From Archegozetes longisetosus (Eukaryota; Arthropoda; Arachnida; Sarcoptiformes; Trhypochthoniidae), in the NCBI GenBank assembly GCA_018873245.2, contig JAEMBT020000003.1:11563843-11627842 (forward strand): a stretch of 64,000 nt of DNA, given 5' to 3'. Below, one piece after another: positions 55,701-64,000 of the stretch (position 1 is its first letter; every line of letters begins with the position of its first letter). Made by a program: the position numbers and the translations under genes. The notes under the pieces were generated by a model, which saw only the letters and a program-made list of their open reading frames with translations, had not been told where the DNA came from and did not search any database.

Positions 55701-56472
55701 TCATAGTATAGCCAATATTTAGCGCGTTAAATCTAAATTCACCCAAGAAGTCAGCAACTTTGAGTGAGAGGTAAAATTTGATTTTAAATATTTTGTATCT
55801 AGAATTGAGCTATGCAACAATTAATATTGTTGTCACTATGATACTAATATTCTATCCACTTACAAGAGAATTCTGTAACTTAATTGAATTTCATTTTTCT
55901 ATTCGAAATGTTCTTTTCTTTCCGTGAAACCACCTTTGGATTAAGCATTTGTCTGAGCTGATGGAATCTGTACCCTCCCGACCTCTCTGTCTTAGTCATT
56001 GAGAAATTGTTCTTAAAATAACACTAGCTGATTCTAGCCACTATTGTTATTTCCCATAGTGTCAATTGATTATCACTTTCTTGAAAAGGAGTTAGATTTT
56101 GAAGCATTTTTGAAGCTTAAACTTATTAACATAGAATAGTGATTAAGAAAGTAAGAAATTTTGATAATAAATACCTGCAGGAGGAAAATTCCCCCAGGAA
56201 TTGATCATTTCCATAGACCAGTTCTCAAGTTTTTCGATGGCTTCAAAAGTAGAAAAAACACTTTGAGAACAGTTTTGAGAAACATTAGACGAACGTTTCA
56301 AAAGTTCCTCAAAAATAGGCTTATTCTTAGTGCTGAAACTTTTGCTCCAAATTTTGGCATAATCAGCAAAACTTTCCCAATAAGTAATATTATTAAAACT
56401 TTGGGTTTGCAAAGCAGATATAATGAAGAGGTAATAATTATATAAAATGATAGAATAATATTTCTTAAGCAT
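52743..56472 (-). CDS. NRF-6-like membrane acyltransferase, ten exons
   Basis: Exons (minus): 56472-56175, 55389-55075, 55005-54918, 54777-54707, 54617-54444, 54363-54270, 54050-53792, 53715-53519, 53449-53323 and 53288-52743. All junctions are GT-AG and keep phase, giving 722 residues, normal for this family. An N-terminal signal sequence leads to the luminal NRF domain with conserved Cys and a GSLTDLGSYDQCL motif. Acyltransferase_3 membrane helices follow, with landmarks LSCVHGIRVLTILWIIYGHS, FFLISGILTSY, GPIWREV then NCYKNWWLNLL, and TWFIACDFQYHL. In C. elegans NRF-6/NDG-4 act in lipid or yolk transport and drug response; arthropods carry many copies with mostly unknown acyl donors. No defect is seen. 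The stop codon overlaps an AATAAA. Confidence 0.92.
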
Positions 56473-58801
56473 TTTGACAAAATTTTCAGACTTTGGAAAT
56501 TTATTGATTGTTAAAGGTGTTTACAGCTTTAGATTTCTACCGCTTTGAACATATAACAACTCAAAGTAAAGTTTTTCTTCTACAGTATATAACCTACAGC
56601 TGAAGTTTTTTAGCCATCCCCCTGATGATCTGCCCATTAGTTGGGTTTTATTATCATTTTATCCTTCAATGTGATATATTCCCATTCTTCTATTTCTCGA
56701 ATTTTACTTTTTTAGAATGAAGTTAAAATAGATAATAAATTAGTAAAAGAGAAAAGTATATTTTTTAAGTATAACTGTTCAAAGATTATTTAGGTGTAGA
56801 TATATCGCATCTATGTTATAGAGAAAGAAGTTAATAAATAATATAATTTTCTCGTTGTTCGATAATTTATATGTTATTTCTCAAATCTTTTCTAAAATCA
56901 CAAAATGAAATTTATGCTCACTAATGCATTTTCATAAACATCTGTTTTATTTTCTTTCTCGTTGTTTATATAAATTGCGAACTTGAAATAAAAAGTAATT
57001 GTTTTACAAGTCCTTATACGGAGAGATTCAAAGTTAATCACATAGTTTGAAAAATGAACCAAAATTAGGGATGCTAACACTCCATCGAGTGAAAGCAGGA
57101 AAAAAGTCTCAAAGGAAGGACCATATGATAGCGTTGAGAATAATTACTAATAAGTCTAAAATCAAAGGGGGACCAAAGGGTCGAATTTTGATCTTCAACT
57201 TTAAACTTGAGCTGAGGACTGGAGACATTGTCTAAAAGCTAGAGAGCTGGCCTTAACCAATATAACGATTATATGTAAAGATTTTGGAAAATTTAACCTC
57301 ATTTTCTGAGAAGTTCGTGATTTAAGTTTACAGGTTTAGGTCAAATATTACTCATTAGGTTTTAATTAAAATTTACGCATTATTGTGTTTATAAGAATTC
57401 GCAACTTATGCGAAACATTGTAAAGAGATATTAAGAAATTAAAAGTTGAATAACAAATAGAAAATGAATGCATTGATATTCACTTCGAAATATCTCGTTT
57501 TTGACCCTAAACCCTAAATTTCCTGAATTAATTACACGTAGATTTCTTCTGAGTGGTGCGCGAGCGAAAGTATTCAATTGAGAGAAAAGCTCTCAAAGTA
57601 TTGCTTAACTAAAGTTAAAAACTTTAAGTTATTATAATTAAGATTATTAATTAGATAAGTTAAAGGGCAATCTAAAAGTGAAGTATTAACGCATACATAT
57701 ATATAAAATGTTTTATTTGATTTAATTAATATAACAAGTTTGATTTAATTTTTTAAAAACACAAAATGACAAGACCTACAATTTAAAACTGAAATTATCA
57801 TTAGAGATAAAACTTTTCTGTTTTCGCTCTTATCAGATACAAATCAGCTACTTTAATGCTTAAATAAAAAAACCATCGATTCAAAGTATAATTGAAATTA
57901 GTCATTAAGTTTACAAAGAAAACTACAAAAAGATGTTTAAAAAGTAAATATCTGAGTTCATGGAAAATACTGAAAATAACCATCGCAATTCTGCACAACT
58001 TAAGTATTCAAATCATATTTTCAGAAGTTTCACCAAACTTTCAACACTTATTCTTTTATCTCATTTTCAAAAAACTCAAAAATTCTAATTCAAAGAATTT
58101 TTTAACAATAAAGATACGTTCGACTGTTGTAGACACCATTTTATCGTCATTGATTCTTATCTTAGGTTTATGTTTAATTAGGTCTTTTCTAACGTTGAAC
58201 TTTTTTGACAAAATTTTTCTTCAAAAAGTATGAGTTAGAAAATTTTTGATGTTTGATTGGGTCCAATTTTAAATTATAGATCTTGTATGTTAACTAAAAC
58301 CTACTCTCATAGACTAATGCTAAGAATCGGCGGTTAGCAAACTTTGTAACGCTTGCGTACTAAGCTTGAATTCCAATACACTGATTAGTATCAAAATAAC
58401 TACTCAATTAAATGTTAATTTACTTTTATTTCTGCCATTAGATTGTAAGTTGAAAATTTGGCAGAGCATTATACAATGTTCAAACTATTATTCAAAATGA
58501 AAATCTCAAAAAAACTTATAACTCGCCAAAACCGTTTCTTTGTAGAACTCCTCATATATTTATCATTTAAGTTACTTTAATTTGAAGTAAACTATGAAAT
58601 TATACTTAAAAGTAGATTTTATACTTGATATTCTCATGTTTGAGTTCAAAAGTGAACCTTTTGTGATATGAATGCCTAATTATTTCGAAAGGCATACCTG
58701 AATGTACCGGTCATTTGTTTACCTATATATGATATGCCAATTTTAAAATAGTATTCTAATAGTAGGACAGAAATAAAGACATCATAGAAGGACAAAAATA
58801 A
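56473..58801. other. Intergenic with one dispersed repeat
   Basis: The 57892-58233 frame (113 codons) is rich in Lys, Leu and Ile and has no recognisable domain or splice context. Apart from the repeat at 57060-57270 the stretch appears empty. Confidence 0.4.
57060..57270 (+). repeat. Dispersed repeat, related to 11980-12200
   Basis: CTCCATCGAGTGAAAGCAGG and ATCAAAGGGGGACCAAAGGG match the copy near 12 kb in order and strand. A 62-codon frame here is not matched in the other copy, so it is unlikely to be coding. Confidence 0.6.
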
Positions 58802-59590
58802 ATGAATCAAAAGAAAGTAACTGTTATCAAAAAGACGGTTGCTTCAACAGTCAGAACCTTGTATGGTTTAGCCGCTCAGAAGATGATTCTTTCAATTAAT
58901 ATTCATTTGCCAGTTCTGCAAGATGTCAATTACATCCACAACAAAGATACAGTTACCGAAGTGATACAAGTTTCGATTATAGGTAGTGATGACGGTTTTA
59001 GGTCATAAACCGAATTTGACTGAATTTGATCGCTGAAATAATAAAAGTGATGTTGGTTAGAAACCGGTTTTGACCGGTACTTGAGGTTCAAAAATATTAG
59101 CATAAACCAGTCCTATGCTGTCAAATTTTGGGAAATTACTGGAGAATAGTTTTAATTTTCATAGACGCTAATGCATTAGAAAATTTTTCCAGTATTTGCC
59201 CGAAATTTTCCAGTATAGAACCAGTATTATGATTGACATAAGGCGTTACCATAGTAGCACACACATCGTCACACAACATTCGTAAAGATGGTATATGAAT
59301 GAACAAAGATAAAAATGCAAATCATAATGTATTTTAATGGCCATATTGAAAATAAGTTTAATTGCTATTAACAAATTATTATCATCATTATTGTTATTGC
59401 TAACATTTAGTATGGAGTTTATCAAATTTTTATCGACCGAATTTGACCAACAATAAATCAAATTTTTGTCAATCGAATTTGACCTCCGATCTTAAATCTT
59501 TTACGACCGAAAACCTTCATCACTAACTATAGGGACTTCGGCACTAGAGGAATGGACTGCTATAATAAAAGTGATGTTAATTTGTTGAAA
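58802..59590 (+). pseudogene. Unidentified coding-like sequence split by a hAT-type element
   Basis: From the ATG at 58802 a frame encodes about 60 residues (MNQKKVTVIKKTVASTVRTL onward, later LQDVNYIHNKDTVTEVIQVS) up to the insertion site at 58983. After removing the miniature element and one duplication copy, the frame continues directly as GTSALEEWTAII. Continuity across the insertion suggests an older reading frame was interrupted. I do not recognise the family. It could be a transposon-derived frame, since acidic, transposase-tail-like sequence lies near 59930-59990. Confidence 0.35.
58984..59525. mobile_element. hAT-like miniature element, 542 bp
   Basis: The ends read TAGTGATGACGGTTTT and TAGTGATGAAGGTTTT inwards. 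The flanks are ATTATAGG (58976-58983) and ACTATAGG (59526-59533), an 8-bp duplication with one mismatch. Words such as CGAATTTGACC repeat inside both ends. No transposase frame is seen. Confidence 0.7.
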
Positions 59591-60571
59591 GTTGATTTGG
59601 ATTATTCTAGCTCAAAACCGACTCGTTCGGCCAAATATTAAAAGGAGTAAAGGCTAAAGTCATTATCAAAAAAATCAATTGTTGAGATTGAAGACAGCAT
59701 CATCTAAACCGCATCATATTTATCTAATTAAAGAGATAGCAAATGGATCTAACTATTAAATGAGAGAAGAGTATGTCACAATCAATACTAAGAGTTAAAA
59801 ACAAGGATAGGTTCACGATATCATTAGCTACAGTCACGACATTGTCAATGATAATCGGTTTTAAGATCAGATTCTTGAAACAATTTAGGATATACAAGAT
59901 TTATTCAGTATTTAAGAAGAGGAACAGATTACAGGAGAGTCTTATATTAATGAAAATGATAGTTCTGATTAAGGATATGAATCTGGTATCAGTTTAGGCA
60001 AAAATCTGAATGAAATCGATATATATATATATATATTCATATTGATTACTAAAAATAAATTATTTAGTTACAAACTAGTTTAAGTTTTCTTTTCGATTTA
60101 ATATTTATATTAAAATTGATATTAAACATTGATCTAACGTGCAAGTCGTGCGAGTCAACTGCTTGATATTCTGTTTGATAAAACGTTTAAAGTATCTTAA
60201 ATATACTGTAGGTAGATACTGACTAATTGAGAGACTTTAAATCAATAAGAATTGAGCAAAATATCATTGTTTATGGAATCTTTTAAAAAATACATATTTG
60301 TACTAATGATTTTGCTTTAAGTCAACAGCTTTAAGAATAACTTTTAAAAGTATGTATAACTAAGGTCTGAGCTTATCGTTCAAGCTTAAGATTACACAAA
60401 ACAAAGAAATATCATTTAATAATTTAATAAAGTATTTTCACATTAGATTACGCAATAAGTAGTCAACTCATTTTAAAAAATACAAACTACAATCAAATTC
60501 ATTAAAAATTCACATAATAAGGAAAGAAAATATTTATATTATACTTTTCATTTAAAAATTAAAATTAGTTC
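59591..60571. other. Intergenic, AT-rich, short AT microsatellite
   Basis: A (TA)n run lies near 60021-60036. The frame at 59773-59997 has no recognised domain. Confidence 0.4.
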
Positions 60572-63500
60572 TTAAGTATATTTCTTGAAAATGAAAGCTG
60601 CTGCCACAAGATATAAGAGAATCCAACCCCAGGTTGCTATAAATCCTAAGACAACTTCTATGTACGTGATATCCCATCCACGAGATAGTATGAAACGCAT
60701 TGATTCTACAGGTAGTGTTTGGGGTAGGAATGAGGCGAATGATGCCATCCAGTCCGGCATCGATTGAATTGGCCAAAATATTCCGCCTAACATTATGGTC
60801 GGGAAAAATGATCCCATACCTAACATAGCAGCTGAGACTTCGTCGGCACATAAGGAAGATATGAATAGTCCGAACATAACTCCGGCGACACCTTAAATGA
60901 TAGTAAAATGAAATTGCAGTTAAATATTTTTCTGGATATATGATAATTCGACTGAGTGGCTAGTTAAGTTCACGAAAGGATATTATAAGCCACTCAAAAC
61001 GTTTTCCAGTACTAAAAACATGTTACAAAACTCGTTCAGAAACTTTTCAATTTGTTCAAAAAGAAAAACTTTTAAAACACTAAATAGTAATAATCACTAA
61101 AGTTAGGAATTGTTGTAAAATACAACTTCTAATAGTGTTGAAAATACTAGTATTTCAATATGGACTTATCCAAATTAATATATATTATTTATTCTTTATC
61201 GAAATATTAATTCTGATAAATCCATAGTCCAATACTAATATCTTCAACACTGTTAGAAATTGTATTTTACAATATTTCCAACCTTAATAATTATTAGTAT
61301 AAGGCATGCATCAGAAAAAATAACTTTAGGATATTTTCGTTTGAACTTTATACATGCTTAATCTAATTAGATTACTGGAAGAAAATTTATCGTTTCCTTC
61401 AATAAGTCATAAAATATCTTTATTTCTCTAACTTTAATTAGTGTCTCAATCTATCGAATAATCTATTCGTTTCATGTCCTCCAAACTGTTTAATCCTTAT
61501 TTTTCACACTAAGTAAAGGCTGGAGTTAAAAAATTATAGCTTTAAGCATTTAAAAAAAGGATAAACTTTGAAACTAAATAAAAAGTCCAAAAATTAATCG
61601 ATTGAATGAATACGTACCTTGGAAGAAAGTGAGTGAAAAGACCCAAATCATAGGTCCACGCGATGGTACACCAAAGAGGCCAAAAGTAGTAATTAGCATA
61701 AACACTTCTTGGATTGTCAAAACTAATGTTTGAGTCATTATATGTGAGGCTAAAAACTCAATAGAATTAACGCCAGCGACTAATGATCTCTCGAGTAATC
61801 CATCTTTTCTTTCAAGTACGAGAGATAATGCGGTCAATGCTGTTGTTGCGTAATATGCTATTAAAATGATAACTCCCGGAGCCATGAATTCAGTCATGGA
61901 AGGATGAAGATTGCCGTAAATAACTTTCTCTATTGTTATGGGAAGTGTGACTGTCGCTGGATTGTAGCCTAACAGTGATAAGTAGTCCTGTGCAAAAGTC
62001 TGGAACGCTAAGAAGAAGGATCGAAGCAACACAAAGCCTATCACTTGATTTGACATATCTAGATATAGCTTTATATTTGATGAATCTATTGTGTCGTTAT
62101 CTGCGAGACCAGCCTATAAATACAAAATTGATTCAATTAACTACTTGATTAATAATTTTTGGAAAATGTGTCACGAATTGTCAGTTTATAACTAATGATT
62201 CAAAGTTAATCATAGGAAATAGTAGTTAAAAGTTGCTGTTTCAAAGTCTCAACTTCAGGTTTAATAGCTTTCTTGTGTTATTGGAGGAAATACTTCTTAT
62301 TAATTGATTTTACAATTGAGAGATCGACAAGAAAAACGACGAACAACTGTTTTTGTACTGAATTCAATTCAAGAAATCTGTATGAGTTTAGAACAGTTGA
62401 TTGTATGGGCGCTATCGCGCTTCGATAACTTAATTTAACCACTGCGTCTTATCAATATGTTCATAAGAGGAATGAATTGCACATTATTGAAAGCGAGCAT
62501 CACTTATTAACTATAACACATTTAAATACTAACGAATTTTGTCGTTTTTAAGTCATAAATAATCAGAAATTAGAATCAAGAGTTTTTAATTCACTATTAC
62601 GTATCAAGCAGAGTGCAAGCTTTCAATTATGTAAAATCAATCCCCTGTGTGAACAGACTCGGGAATCACAATATAAATCCTAAAAAGCTGGAAACAATAA
62701 GCTATCGAAATTCTAGAGCATGTAAACAATAAATGAATCTGTCCATTGAAATTGCTCAATTTGATTCAGTATCAAAATAGCCAACTATGAAAACAGATGC
62801 TGGTCGTTCTTCTCCACGAGTTCTTAATTAGTTTAGATTTTTACCAAAACTCTTCTCTGATTCAAAGCATATGAATAGTTGTGCGAAAAATGAAGCGCAG
62901 CCCAAGCCTTGCCGTCGACCACTGCTTGTCGCGCTTCCTCTAACGAATCATAAGGCACTTGAACCACAATATCCTTATTAACAAAACCAAGATATTCAGC
63001 GCTGAGTCCTGGTGGATCTTCAGCGTTATAGACGGCCACCTGAATATTTTTGGGGTCTTGTCCGATACATATGCAAAACAAAGCGATTTGTATTGAGGGT
63101 AAGAAGAAGTAGAACAGTAGAATAGGCACATTTCGCTTCAATCGGATGCAGTTTTTGATAAATAAGGCATAAACACGTCTAATGTCAAATGCTTTTCTAC
63201 GGCCTGATGGGATTATGACCGTCGAGTTTGGAGCGTCGGTCGACTTTTCGCTGAATGACATTCTGGGAGTTAGACTGGAAGGAGTGGCGTTTGCGGACAC
63301 ATCTTTGAAGGTTGACGGAACTGGCACTAAAAGATTGCCTAAAATAACAATTTTCAGGTTAGAAGAAACTCAAGACTTGCGTAATTAAATGATTTGATGC
63401 AAAAATGGCATAAGTGAATACAGTGAAAATGGTTACTTATGCCGTTCTTTCAACAAATGATTGTAATATTTTCGATAATCTTGATAGTTTATTCTAATGT

Positions 63501-64000
63501 ATCTTCATCTTAATTTTCAATACCTTTCGTACTATTGATATTATTCGTATTGTTAGCATTATTTTTTATTGCATTGTTATCGTTCTTGTTATTCTCAATA
63601 TTTTCATTGATATCCTTTTTATCCTCAATAGCGTTCATATTTCTTAAGTTCCTCTTTTCCAAATCGATAGTCGAGATCTGCATATTGTCATCAAGACCAC
63701 TGTATCTCATAACATCTGTTTTAACCATTTCTGGAACTTGCGCTGAATCTAATTGACAAAGTTTTAAGAAGACAGCTTCCAAAGTTGGTAGTCCGTGGTG
63801 CTCAAGAAGTTTGTCAGGATTGTCTTGCACTAGAAGTCGACCGAAACGCATCAGACCTACTGTTTCTGCAGTTCGCGCTTCTTCTATATAATGTGTTGTT
63901 ATGATAACTGTCAGCCCGTCTTCGCGACATAAAGCGTCCAAATGTTCCCAAATTGCTTTGCGAAGAACTGGATCGACGCCTACCGTCGGCTCGTCTAATA
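60572..64000 (-). CDS. ABC transporter, H subfamily type, 3' part (partial)
   Basis: Exons (minus): up to the window edge at 64000-63524, then 63338-62845, 62113-61618 and 60891-60572, joined in phase, giving 594 residues without the N-terminus. The first exon opens inside the nucleotide-binding domain at Walker B (LDEPTVGVDP), followed by the H-loop region TVIITTHYIEEARTAETVGLMR. An Asn-rich linker follows, then an ABC2-type membrane domain: a first helix after IKNCIRLKRNVPILLFYFFL, a large loop with FCICIGQDP, and five further helices including ATTALTALSLVLERKDGLLERS. The order NBD then membrane domain and the THYIEEARTAE..GLMR wording fit ABCH/ABCG-like half transporters of arthropods. Some insect ABCH proteins carry lipid to the cuticle. 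The cargo here is unknown. Confidence 0.9.
61090..61305. repeat. Fold-back palindrome in the last transporter intron
   Basis: TTGTTGTAAAATACAACTTC (61108) is answered by its imperfect complement near 61260, and AGTGTTGAAAATACTAGTAT (61131) by its complement near 61235. The arms are about 95 bp, with a short loop near 61190. It is non-coding and lies in the intron between exons 61618 and 60891. Confidence 0.75.

Noticed and set aside
57506..57521. CCCTAAACCCTAAA, a plant-type telomere-like word
   Set aside because: Only two units in ordinary AT-rich sequence; no array and not the arthropod telomere repeat.
57892..58233. 113-codon plus-strand frame
   Set aside because: Lys/Ile/Leu-rich, no domain, signal or splice support; likely chance in AT-rich DNA.

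Overview
The window is nuclear DNA of an arthropod. Genes are split by GT-AG introns, the background is strongly AT-rich, and decayed DNA transposons and fold-back repeats are dense. An acariform mite is my best guess. The alpha-amylase reads like the mite group-4 allergen type of GH13 enzyme, and the ABC transporter has the features of the arthropod-enriched H subfamily. The species is not identified.

Host genes: (1) an intact four-exon secreted alpha-amylase (18155-23229, +), whose 3.4-kb first intron is filled with nested transposons and a 0.9-kb palindrome; (2) a two-exon gene for a small secreted protein of unknown function (33745-34278, +); (3) a membrane-anchored type-B carboxylesterase (44291-47502, +) with a complete catalytic triad but two one-base frameshifts and a GC splice donor; (4) an intact ten-exon NRF-6-like membrane acyltransferase (56472-52743, -); (5) the 3' part of an ABCH-type half transporter (64000-60572, -), cut by the window end. 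Four fragments of one multi-membrane, chemoreceptor-like family (10.4-11.6, 15.4-16.5, 26.0-26.3 and 31.9-32.2 kb) are all broken.

Mobile DNA: every element I can classify is a cut-and-paste DNA transposon. They are a near-complete Merlin element with an intact transposase and perfect 8-bp target duplication (1179-2986); Tc1/mariner fossils at about 5.9, 8.9, 12.6, 19.2, 24.8, 30.1-31.8 and 36.3 kb; a TTAA-flanked piggyBac-like element (19014-20431); hAT-type miniature elements with 8-bp duplications (42164-42680, 58984-59525); a pogo/Tigger-like end; and two copies of a transposase family joining a THAP-like zinc finger, a DDE_Tnp_4 core and a SWIM zinc finger (26551-28632, and a C-terminal piece at 9761-10261). 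Long fold-back palindromes of about 0.1-0.9 kb recur throughout.

Layout: 0-18 kb is transposons and receptor pseudogenes; 18-23 kb is the amylase; 24-32 kb is transposons and receptor pieces; 33.7-34.3 kb is the small secreted gene; 34.6-44 kb is palindromes and miniature elements; 44-47.5 kb is the esterase; 47.5-52.7 kb is nearly empty; 52.7-56.5 kb is the acyltransferase; 57-60 kb is repeats; 60.5-64 kb is the transporter. The host genes look independent: digestion, ester hydrolysis, membrane acyl transfer and transport. I see no operon or dedicated gene system. The exon joins I give were worked out by hand from splice signals and reading phase.
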